DNA of 7,225 bases from positions 1 to 7,225 of the forward strand of contig JAOUGG010000108.1 of the NCBI GenBank assembly GCA_029857855.1, read 5' to 3'. Shown here piece by piece: positions 1 through 5,036 of the stretch (position 1 is the first letter of the stretch; every line of letters begins with the position of its first letter). The translations under genes and the position numbers were made by a program. Under the pieces are notes generated by a model. It was not told where the DNA came from and did not search any database. It saw only the letters and a program-made list of their open reading frames with translations. The stretch is from Acidimicrobiia bacterium. GTDB taxonomy: Bacteria > Actinomycetota > Acidimicrobiia > Acidimicrobiales > SZUA-35.

Positions 1-2
1 AG

Positions 3-959
3 CTTGCCGGAGAACTGTCGAAGCAGGCGGCGGCCGCCCTGGCATCTGATGTGGAACAGTCGCGGTGGTCCATCGTGCTCGACGCCCTGGCCTTCTCGCC
101 GGTTCGTGGAGCCGTGACTCCGGTCGGTATCCCGGCCGAACCCGGTGAGGAGCTACTCGACGAGGTGCGGCGGCTGTCCGATCGGATTCCCGCCATCGCC
201 GGCCTGTTCGGCATCGATCCGGCCCAGGTGCCGCGTCGGGCCAAGCGACGCCGGCCGAGCCGGCCGGGCGGCAAGGGGCAGGACCGCAAGCCGAAGTCGA
301 AGAAGCCGACCGAGCCCAAGGCGTCGGCCAAGGCAGGCGGCGACGAGCAGTCGGAGCCGCCGAAGCAGCCGACCCCGGCCGAATCCAAGCCCGAACCGTC
401 CGCGGAGTCGGCTCCGACCCAGCCTGAGGCCGACCAGAAGGCCGAGCCCGAGGCCGCTGACGAGAAGGTCGAGCAGGAGGTCTTGCAGCCTGAGGTCGAG
501 CCCGAGCCTGCTGCCGAGGTCGAGCCCGAGCCTGCTGCCGAGACCGAGCCCGAGTCCGCGTCCGAGGAGGTGGTTCAGCCAGAGGCTGCGGTTGAGGCCG
601 AGCCTGAGACCAAGCCCGCCTCCGAGGAGGCGGTTCAGCCTGAGGCTGCTGTTGAGCCTGAGCCTGCTGTTGAGGCCGAGCCTGAGCCTGAGGCTGCTGT
701 TGAGGCCGAGCCTGAGCCTGAGGCTGCTGTTGAGGCCGAGCCGGTACCGGAGGCGACAGTCGAGTCTGAGTCCGCGTCCGAGGAGGCGGTTCAGTCAGAC
801 GCTGCGGTTGAGGCCGAGCCGGTACCGGAGGCGACAGTCGAGTCCGAGCCCGCCATCGAGCCTGAGGCGAAGGAGGAGCCTCCACCGCCGGCCGACTCCG
901 ATACCGACGACACGGCCGACCAGGAGGATTCCGGCGACGCCGACTCCGAGGAGGAGTAG
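3..959 (+). CDS. Hypothetical protein with Glu/Pro/Ala-rich repetitive C-terminal tail (5' end outside window)
   Basis: The frame is open from the first complete codon of the window to TAG at 957-959 (318 visible residues), so the gene is 5'-truncated; the GTG at 51 is an internal valine candidate, not a convincing start, as no ribosome binding site precedes it. Visible residues 1 to about 76 look like a folded, mostly helical end of a domain that I do not recognise. Residues about 78-111 are strongly basic (an RRAKRRR run, then many Lys). The remaining ~200 residues are low-complexity Glu, Pro, Ala and Val with modules such as VEPEPAAE and AVEAEPEPEA, ending in a Asp/Glu-rich terminus. The tail DNA contains tandem repeats (495-542, 661-740 and 729-844). 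A basic linker followed by a long acidic disordered tail suggests interaction with nucleic acid or basic proteins, but that is inference. No signal peptide or membrane segment is visible. Confidence 0.8.
   Translation, partial: LAGELSKQAAAALASDVEQSRWSIVLDALAFSPVRGAVTPVGIPAEPGEELLDEVRRLSDRIPAIAGLFGIDPAQVPRRAKRRRPSRPGGKGQDRKPKSKKPTEPKASAKAGGDEQSEPPKQPTPAESKPEPSAESAPTQPEADQKAEPEAADEKVEQEVLQPEVEPEPAAEVEPEPAAETEPESASEEVVQPEAAVEAEPETKPASEEAVQPEAAVEPEPAVEAEPEPEAAVEAEPEPEAAVEAEPVPEATVESESASEEAVQSDAAVEAEPVPEATVESEPAIEPEAKEEPPPPADSDTDDTADQEDSGDADSEEE
495..542 (+). repeat. 24-bp perfect tandem duplication inside the acidic tail
   Basis: Two adjacent identical 24-bp units (495-518 and 519-542) each encode VEPEPAAE. 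The unit length is a multiple of three, so the reading frame is kept. Identity at every base, including third positions, indicates recent slippage or unequal exchange rather than selection on the protein alone. Confidence 0.85.
661..740 (+). repeat. 30-bp tandem repeat, about 2.7 copies, in coding sequence
   Basis: Copies lie at 661-690, 691-720 and 721-740 (the last is partial). The first differs from the second by a single base near its start. Each 30-bp unit encodes a ten-residue acidic module around AVEAEPEPEA. It is in phase with the gene and therefore changes tail length without a frameshift. Confidence 0.85.
729..844 (+). repeat. 38-bp direct repeat at 78-bp spacing in the acidic tail
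   Basis: An identical 38-bp segment occurs at 729-766 and 807-844, encoding VEAEPVPEATVES both times. The offset is 78 bp (26 codons), so the tail appears to have duplicated a larger 26-residue block. The intervening SASEEAVQ block also resembles one upstream near 552-580 (SASEEVVQ). Confidence 0.8.
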
Positions 960-1036
960 CCCACCCGCAACAACTTGATGAGGAGCGCGCGATGCCGCGC
1001 CGCCGCATCCGCTCGACCTTCACGCGCAACTGATAG

Positions 1037-1465
1037 ATTGCCGGCGGGCTCAGCAACATGGATCCCTTCCTTCCGCTCCTCGTGGCCGCCGAGGCAACGT
1101 CCGAACTACGGTTCGGGCCGCTCGTTGTCAACAACGAATTCAACAATCCGGTGCTGTTGGCTCGGACGGCTGCGTCGTTTGATCGACTCACCGAGGGGCG
1201 CCTCGTGCTCGGCATGGGAGCGGGCTACGCCCGATCGGAGCACGAGGCGGCCGATATTCCCCTGCGGAAGCCGGGAGCGCGGGTCACCCGATTCGGCGAG
1301 TCGCTGGTCGGACTCCGCTCCCTGCTGGACGACGGATCAGTCATCTGCCGGGGTGAGCACATCAACCTTTCGATCGAGGATCTCGGTGTACGCGCGGTTC
1401 AGAAACGGGTGCCGATACTCGTGGGCGGCCACGGGCCGAGGGTCGTCGCCGTAGCCGCCCGGTGA
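1037..1465 (+). pseudogene. Remnant of an F420-dependent LLM-class oxidoreductase (MSMEG_2516-like family)
   Basis: From ATG 1058 the frame encodes 135 residues that match the middle of luciferase-like F420-dependent oxidoreductases: a beta strand ending LRFGPLVVNNEFNNP (about 17-31), the family's ARTAASFDRLTEGRLVLGMGAGY stretch in two parts (35-46 and 47-57), RSEHEAADIPL (59-69), and ILVGGHGPR (120-128), which is the conserved strand before the loop that contacts the cofactor. Intact members are about 280-300 residues. Here the first ~45-50 residues (first beta-alpha-beta unit) and the last ~140 are missing: the frame stops just after the AAR that normally continues into the next conserved helix. 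Two adjacent in-frame stops (TGA-TAG, 1031-1036) close the frame upstream. A 13-codon stub at 992-1033, in the same frame and preceded by GAGGAG, may be the old 5' end. It is very unlikely to be functional. Family assignment is from memory of conserved motifs. Confidence 0.75.
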
Positions 1466-1483
1466 CGGCCTGTCCTTCGTCTT

Positions 1484-1759
1484 TCAGAGAAGAACGAACA
1501 CAACCAGCCCGAGACCGACCAGGGCGACGAGTCCGAGCAACAGCCCGGCCACGGCTCTGCGACCGAGCATTGCGTCGTCTTCGCTGCCGAAGCGGCGGTA
1601 GATCACCGGTGTCCAGATGGGTGGCAGGAGAACGGCGAGCATCCACACCAGGTCCCTTTCCCACAACCAGAGGAGCACCCCGAAGAAGAGCGACGTGACA
1701 ACAGCAAACACCACGGGCAAGAGATTGGAGTCGTTCCGATGTTCACTGTGATTGAGCAT
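1484..1759 (-). CDS. Small three-helix membrane protein, function unknown
   Basis: The 91-residue product has three predicted hydrophobic segments, at about residues 13-33, 36-54 and 69-91. The loop between the second and third carries YRRFGSEDDAMLGRR; its arginines suggest it is cytoplasmic, putting the N-terminus inside and the C-terminus outside. The product ends directly in the last hydrophobic helix. ATG at 1759 is chosen because an exceptionally complete ribosome binding site (1773-1764, ten bases complementary to the 16S 3' end) lies 9 nt upstream from its GGAGG core. The gene lies 106 bp downstream of the TOPRIM gene and could be the last gene of that transcript or have its own promoter. 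It converges with the oxidoreductase remnant, whose stop is only 18 bp away. I do not recognise a family. Confidence 0.72.
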   Translation of the reverse strand: MLNHSEHRNDSNLLPVVFAVVTSLFFGVLLWLWERDLVWMLAVLLPPIWTPVIYRRFGSEDDAMLGRRAVAGLLLGLVALVGLGLVVFVLL

Positions 1760-1763
1760 CGCC

Positions 1764-1773
1764 GATCACCTCC
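1764..1773 (-). promoter_or_regulatory. Near-perfect Shine-Dalgarno for the small membrane protein
   Basis: On the - strand this reads GGAGGTGATC, fully complementary to the 3' end of 16S rRNA. It sits 4-9 nt before the ATG at 1759 depending on which bases pair, and fixes the start. It is the strongest ribosome binding site in the window. Confidence 0.8.
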
Positions 1774-1865
1774 TCGACTCCACCGTAAACGAGGGGCCGG
1801 TTTGGGCCAGAGGCCAAGGTCCCAGCCGATTGCAGCCGTCGACGACGCACGGCCGGCCGGAGGTG

Positions 1866-2534
1866 TCAGACGTCGTCGAGGACGGCGTCGAGGGGTGCGG
1901 GCACGGCGTCGAGATCGACCGCCTCGATCAGCAGTCTTGCGTAGCGCAGCGTCCGTTTGGCCTTGGCGCCAAGGAACCGTCGAAGCTGTGCATCCATGGG
2001 ACGTCCCCGCCACTCCGGCTGTCGCTGGAAGGTGTGGAACGACCGGAGTTCGCCCTGGGCTTCGAGCACCCGTTCGACATCTTCGGGACCGACCGCGCGA
2101 ATCAGCTCGTCCTCCAGATCCTCGGTACAGATGTGAAAGCCAAGCCCGGCCATCGCCTCGACAGTAGGCGGGGTCCCGACTCCGGAGCGGTGCAGGACCC
2201 GCCGTATGAGTTCTGCGGCATCGGCATCGCACATTCCGGCGAGGCGCCGTCGATCGCCGTGAGGGCCGAATCGCCGGAGATAGCGAGCCACCGCCTGTGC
2301 TCCGCCGACCGGAAGCACCGCCACGCCCTCGGACTCGAGATCACGTCCGCGTCGCCGCGCCAGTGTTTCGACCGCGATCTGATCGCTGATGCCCTCGACG
2401 ATGATGATCGCGTCGGCCGTCTCTGCCTTGCCGAGTGCGGCCTGGGTGGCTCGAATCGGCGCGCCCGGACCGTGCGACCATTCGTCGAGCCATTCCTCGG
2501 TCAGGGTTCGACTTGGCCGATCGATTCGACTCAT
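1866..2534 (-). CDS. Stand-alone TOPRIM (OLD-type) nucleotidyl transferase/hydrolase domain protein
   Basis: The 222-residue product matches the TOPRIM domain of OLD-family nucleases but has no ABC-type ATPase: there is no Walker A. Residues 42-60 form the first strand and helix with the hallmark glutamate (IIIVEGISDQ, E47, then D51). The next strand, VAVLPVGGA (71-79), precedes the second metal-binding motif CDADAAEL (102-109; D103 and D105). Further acidic residues, TEDLEDELIRA (137-147), lie where OLD TOPRIM domains supply an extra metal ligand. The C-terminal third is helical and basic (QLRRFLGAKAKRTLRYARLL, 183-202) and could contact nucleic acid. Actinobacteria commonly carry this short stand-alone form (recalled, not searched). 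The predicted role is metal-dependent phosphodiester cleavage or transfer on DNA, in the cytoplasm; substrate unknown. ATG at 2534 is supported by GGAAGG at 2546-2541, six bases upstream. It follows the NUDIX gene by 69 bp. Confidence 0.85.
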   Translation of the reverse strand: MSRIDRPSRTLTEEWLDEWSHGPGAPIRATQAALGKAETADAIIIVEGISDQIAVETLARRRGRDLESEGVAVLPVGGAQAVARYLRRFGPHGDRRRLAGMCDADAAELIRRVLHRSGVGTPPTVEAMAGLGFHICTEDLEDELIRAVGPEDVERVLEAQGELRSFHTFQRQPEWRGRPMDAQLRRFLGAKAKRTLRYARLLIEAVDLDAVPAPLDAVLDDV

Positions 2535-2575
2535 GGTGGCCCTTCCCGGAAAACAGCCGTCTGGGCAACGCTACT

Positions 2576-2594
2576 CGACCATGTGCAATGGTCG
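2576..2594 (-). promoter_or_regulatory. Perfect 7-bp dyad between NUDIX and TOPRIM genes
   Basis: CGACCAT and its exact reverse complement ATGGTCG flank a 5-nt centre. The dyad lies in the 69-bp gap, 10 bp after the NUDIX stop and about 41 bp before the TOPRIM start. No T-tract follows on the - strand, so it is not a typical intrinsic terminator. It could be an mRNA-stabilising or processing hairpin between cistrons, or a repressor-binding dyad. Confidence 0.5.
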
Positions 2595-2603
2595 CGCCGA
2601 AAT

Positions 2604-3089
2604 TCAGGTCGGATCGACGACGCCGTGTTCGTCGAGAAAGTCGAGCAGGCCGGAGACCAGGTCCACGGACCGGAGATCGTCGAACGGCACCCAGCGGGCC
2701 AGTCCGGCGTCGTCGCCTGCCGTGAGCCGAAGTGCGTCCGGGCCGCCGGTGGGTACAGCAATCGGTGAGGCCAGAAAGTCGAAGATGACGAAGTGAAATC
2801 CGGGGCCGATCCGTTCGACCCAGCCGACGAGCGGGCCGCACTCGACCGTGAGACCGGTTTCCTCGGCCACCTCGCGCACCACGGCATCGGTCATGGACTC
2901 CCCCGACTCGACCCTCCCGCCCGGTACCGACCACTGGCCCTTTGCCGGCGGGTTGATTCGTGTCACGAGCAGGAGGTGCTGTTCGACGGTCACGATGGCA
3001 CCGACGGCGAGGATCGGCCGGGGGGCAACGTTCGTCGGCGCTGTCACAGCCTCGCCTGCATGGCCCTCGTGACCCATGGTCGGGTTCAC
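2604..3089 (-). CDS. NUDIX hydrolase
   Basis: The 161-residue product carries a perfect Nudix box (G-x5-E-x7-R-E-U-x-E-E-x-G-U) at residues 58-80: G58, E64, R72, E73, E76, E77, G79. The glutamates bind the divalent metal used to cleave a diphosphate linked to a nucleoside or other group. The preceding strand, LLLVTRINPPAKGQWSVPGG (39-58), is the usual substrate-binding edge of MutT-like and ADP-ribose pyrophosphatase-like members; the substrate cannot be set from sequence. The C-terminal half ends in the typical ARWVPFDDL strand (131-139). The GTG at 3089 is chosen because it overlaps the upstream stop codon by 4 bp (GTGA, 3086-3089), a translational-coupling arrangement. ATG at 3077 is the main alternative and would lose only four residues, well outside the domain, which begins near residue 24. 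Cytoplasmic; middle of the - strand operon. Confidence 0.92.
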   Translation of the reverse strand: MNPTMGHEGHAGEAVTAPTNVAPRPILAVGAIVTVEQHLLLVTRINPPAKGQWSVPGGRVESGESMTDAVVREVAEETGLTVECGPLVGWVERIGPGFHFVIFDFLASPIAVPTGGPDALRLTAGDDAGLARWVPFDDLRSVDLVSGLLDFLDEHGVVDPT

Positions 3090-3604
3090 GACTCCGAGAG
3101 CGACCGGTGAACCACCAGCTGTCGGGCTTTGAGCCCGAACGATTCGAAGAAATTCTTGGTTTCACGGTCGCCGGGCAACGCGAGTGCGTCGATGCCGAGA
3201 CAGCCCCGGGAACGGGCCTCATCGACGACGGCGTTCATGATCGTCTCCCCGATGCCCACCTCGCGGGCGTCGGGCTCGACCACCAGCTGCTCGACCCGGG
3301 CCAGCATCTCGCCGTCGTCGAGTCGCTCGAAGATGGCGAGCACGTAGCCGAAAACGACCCCGCTGTAGGTGCCGACGAGAAGGAGGGCGTCGGGATCGTC
3401 AATGGCGGCCGCAAGGCGGGTGCGGAGCTGGTCCTCGGTGTAGGCCATCTCCCTCCTCAACAGCAGATCGGCCCCTCGATCCCCGGCGATCCGCGCCGCG
3501 TGGTCGACGGCGATTCGTACGAGCGTCTCGACGTCATCGGGACCGGCAGGTCGGTAGGACTCCGAAAGGTGATCGAGGGCTTCGGTGTCGACGGTCTCGC
3601 TCAC
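3086..3604 (-). CDS. GNAT-family N-acetyltransferase
   Basis: The 172-residue product fits a single GNAT fold. Residues 17-60 cover the first strand and helices (YRPAGPDDVETLVRIAVDH). Strands LLLVGTYSGVVFGYVLAIF (74-92) lead into motif A, VEQLVVEPDAREVGIGETIM (104-123), where R114-x-x-G117-x-G119 is the acetyl-CoA pyrophosphate loop. NFFESFGLKARQLVVHRSL (151-169) is the classic C-terminal motif, placing the reactive thioester beside a buried tyrosine/phenylalanine position. The acceptor is unknown: small molecule or protein amine. The GTG start at 3604 overlaps the upstream stop by 4 bp (3601-3604) and its own stop overlaps the NUDIX start by 4 bp, so the three genes are probably translated in concert. 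No strong ribosome binding site precedes the start, consistent with coupling. Confidence 0.9.
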   Translation of the reverse strand: MSETVDTEALDHLSESYRPAGPDDVETLVRIAVDHAARIAGDRGADLLLRREMAYTEDQLRTRLAAAIDDPDALLLVGTYSGVVFGYVLAIFERLDDGEMLARVEQLVVEPDAREVGIGETIMNAVVDEARSRGCLGIDALALPGDRETKNFFESFGLKARQLVVHRSLSES

Positions 3605-4224
3605 GGAACGAGCCGGTCGATCTTGGCCAGGACCGTCTTGCGGTTCCGGTTGGTCGCCTCGTGGCTGCGAACCCGCACCAGCTGATCGTGGGTCAGATCA
3701 TCGAGCAGTCCGATGATCTCCTTGGCCGTCAGATCGTCGTAACCGGCGATCGGAAGGCGAGCGGTCCTGCTCGGCGCCGTCGCATCCGTTGCCACGCCGT
3801 CGGGAGCCGTCTTCTCGCCAGGCTCGACGGACTCATCGACGACCGATTCGGATGTCTCGTGGGGCTTCGACTCGGGCTCCGACCCCTCTCGGGCCGTCGC
3901 GGTTGGGCCCGAAGACGATGGTGCGAGTCCCAGCTGTGAACCCAGTTCGGTGATGAAACGAGCCGCCACCTTGGCCACGGCGTCGGCGGCATGCACGCCG
4001 GCGGCGCCGGCCGCTCCCGCGCCGGGAATCGCCCCATCGGGGATCGACGCGCCGCGTTGCTTGGCCGCGATCTGTCCGAAGAACTTGGCCAGCTGCACTT
4101 GGCTGCGGCCCTTTCGGATCAGCTGGGGAAGCACCTCCGGGTATTCGTACAGCATTCCGATCGGTGCGTAGACGAACAGCTCGATCAGCTGCTCCAGTGG
4201 ATTGTCTTCGGCCTGCTCGGTCAT
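3601..4224 (-). CDS. Lipid-droplet-associated-type actinobacterial protein (DUF8129-like C-terminal domain)
   Basis: The 207-residue product has three parts. Residues 1-55 are amphipathic and moderately hydrophobic (LIELFVYAPIGMLYEYPEVL, 13-32), without a clear signal peptide, and could lie on a membrane or lipid surface. Residues 62-150 are low complexity: Ala/Gly-rich first, then acidic and Ser/Pro-rich. Residues about 157-205 (LPIAGYDDLTAKEI, then DQLVRVRSHEATNRNRKTVL) form the compact helical domain shared by mycobacterial lipid-droplet-associated proteins and many hypothetical actinobacterial proteins; I recall it as DUF8129. Its role is unproven; the helix-turn-helix-like spacing with Arg/Lys in the last helix could also mean a protein- or nucleic-acid-binding module. 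ATG at 4224 is preceded by an AGGGAAG-type site. The stop overlaps the acetyltransferase start by 4 bp, making this the upstream partner of a coupled pair. Confidence 0.75.
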   Translation of the reverse strand: MTEQAEDNPLEQLIELFVYAPIGMLYEYPEVLPQLIRKGRSQVQLAKFFGQIAAKQRGASIPDGAIPGAGAAGAAGVHAADAVAKVAARFITELGSQLGLAPSSSGPTATAREGSEPESKPHETSESVVDESVEPGEKTAPDGVATDATAPSRTARLPIAGYDDLTAKEIIGLLDDLTHDQLVRVRSHEATNRNRKTVLAKIDRLVP

Positions 4225-4264
4225 CGGTCTTCCCTTTCACACCCGAGGCGCCCGCCGCCAGGGG

Positions 4265-4789
4265 TCAACCCGAAAGGCTCAAGGCTTCGCCGCAGTGCGG
4301 GCAACTCGGTTCGGCCTGCTTGGCCACCTGGCTGCGATTGACGAGAAGGAAACAGCTCGGGCAGGGGAACTCCTCGCCCCTCGGGCCCCCTCCCCCGGTC
4401 GGGGCCGACACCCCTTCCTCGCCGTCGTCATCGTCGTCGTCGGATGCGGCGAGTCGGTCACGCAGAATTGCATCCAGGTCGGCCTCGACGTCGTCGGGAT
4501 CGACATCCTCGTCGTCATCATCGTCGTCGGAAGAGACCTTGCGAGCCCGGGGGCGTGACTCCTCTTCCTCGTCGTCGTCCTCGTCATCGTCGTCGTCGAA
4601 CACCTCGAGGTCTTCATCGAGGTCTTCTTCGATTTCTTCGTCTTCGAGCTCGATCTCCTCTTCGTCGATATCGAGGTCGTCGTCGTCCAGATCGTCGTCG
4701 TCCAGATCGTCGTCGTCCAGATCGTCGTCCGCGACGTCGTCGTCGAAGTTGTCGTTCTCTTCCAGTTCATCATCAAGATCGTCAATCAT
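4265..4789 (-). CDS. Highly acidic DUF4193-like protein with C-terminal zinc ribbon
   Basis: From ATG 4789 the product has 174 residues. Residues 1-78 and 87-125 are almost entirely Asp and Glu, with the repeat DDDDL at about 21-40. In between sits a short basic stretch RPRARK (79-84). VEADLDAILRDRL (101-113) is a conserved helix seen in actinobacterial DUF4193 proteins. The C-terminus is a zinc ribbon: C143-x2-C146 in FPCPSCFLLVNRSQV and C163-x2-C166 in CPHCGEAL. DUF4193 proteins are of unknown function; a charged tail plus zinc ribbon hints at contact with RNA polymerase, ribosome or other nucleic-acid machinery (inference). An upstream in-frame GTG at 4840 would add 17 residues, but the ATG has a GAGG site 8 nt upstream and begins with the expected acidic sequence. 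It is the first gene after a 247-bp leader and lies 40 bp before the lipid-droplet-type gene. Confidence 0.85.
   Translation of the reverse strand: MIDDLDDELEENDNFDDDVADDDLDDDDLDDDDLDDDDLDIDEEEIELEDEEIEEDLDEDLEVFDDDDDEDDDEEEESRPRARKVSSDDDDDDEDVDPDDVEADLDAILRDRLAASDDDDDDGEEGVSAPTGGGGPRGEEFPCPSCFLLVNRSQVAKQAEPSCPHCGEALSLSG
4679..4723 (-). repeat. 15-bp tandem repeat, three perfect copies
   Basis: Three identical units lie at 4679-4693, 4694-4708 and 4709-4723. On the coding (-) strand each encodes a five-residue Asp/Leu module (DLDDD in this phase). They lie within a longer run of GAC/GAT codons (about 4400-4790) and lengthen the acidic N-terminus in frame, probably through replication slippage. 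Confidence 0.9.
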
Positions 4790-5036
4790 CGATGGTGCCT
4801 CACAATTGACTTGAGCAGGACGGCCGGACTCTAGCCTCACATTCCGGCGTTCCTACCACTCCGAACATACTTTTTTGCAAACTCCCGATTTCGGCGCGGC
4901 ATTCCCGCCCGGAGCCGGTGGTGACCCCGAAATCTCCGAGCCATCATTTCACGTCACACGTCGGCGCGCCGCACTTTCTTCAAAGTTCCGAGGTCTGGCG
5001 GATAGGACGCAACCTCGTACCGGCGGCCGCGACGGC
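4790..5036 (-). promoter_or_regulatory. Intergenic leader and probable promoter region of the zinc-ribbon operon
   Basis: This is the longest gap in the - strand gene run and the natural place for the operon promoter. A TANNNT-type -10 candidate, TAGAGT, lies at 4833-4828, 38 bp upstream of the ATG, but no good -35 is spaced correctly, so it is weak. It partly overlaps an inverted repeat, GCCGGA (4823-4828) with TCCGGC (4843-4848). An AT-rich patch with six A on the - strand (4871-4876) stands out in this GC-rich DNA. Further up, GATTTCGG (4887-4894) and CCGAAATC (4927-4934) form a perfect 8-bp dyad. I see no known riboswitch and no coding sequence here. Confidence 0.4.
4887..4934. repeat. 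8-bp perfect inverted repeat enclosing a second small hairpin
   Basis: GATTTCGG at 4887-4894 is the exact reverse complement of CCGAAATC at 4927-4934. Inside the 32-nt centre, GCGG (4896-4899) can pair with CCGC (4905-4908). On neither strand is the structure followed by a T-tract in the position needed for an intrinsic terminator, so a leader RNA structure or protein-binding dyad is more likely. Confidence 0.5.

Noticed and set aside
145..978. Arg/Ser/Pro-rich 277-codon + strand frame
   Set aside because: It is an out-of-frame reading of the Glu/Pro/Ala repeats of the real gene at 3-959.
1476..1498. Imperfect hairpin at the convergent gene ends as a bidirectional terminator
   Set aside because: The stem is AT-containing with a bulge, has no proper T-tract, and overlaps the end of the membrane-protein gene.
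1764..1773. Match to the 3' end of 16S rRNA on the + strand (GATCACCTCC)
   Set aside because: It is the reverse complement of a strong ribosome binding site for the - strand membrane protein. No other 16S sequence is nearby.
1752..2768. Long + strand open frame of 338 codons
   Set aside because: It is antisense to the TOPRIM and NUDIX genes, whose motifs are clear. Long antisense frames are expected in high-GC DNA.
4679..4723. CRISPR-like short repeats
   Set aside because: The units are directly abutting, have no spacers and lie in frame in a coding region.
4164..4814. + strand poly-Ser open frame
   Set aside because: It is the antisense reading of GAC/GAT repeats in the acidic zinc-ribbon gene and has no family features.
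4989..5017. Inverted repeat CGAGGT/ACCTCG after the transglycosylase gene as a terminator
   Set aside because: The loop is 17 nt and no T-run follows on the - strand; support is too weak.
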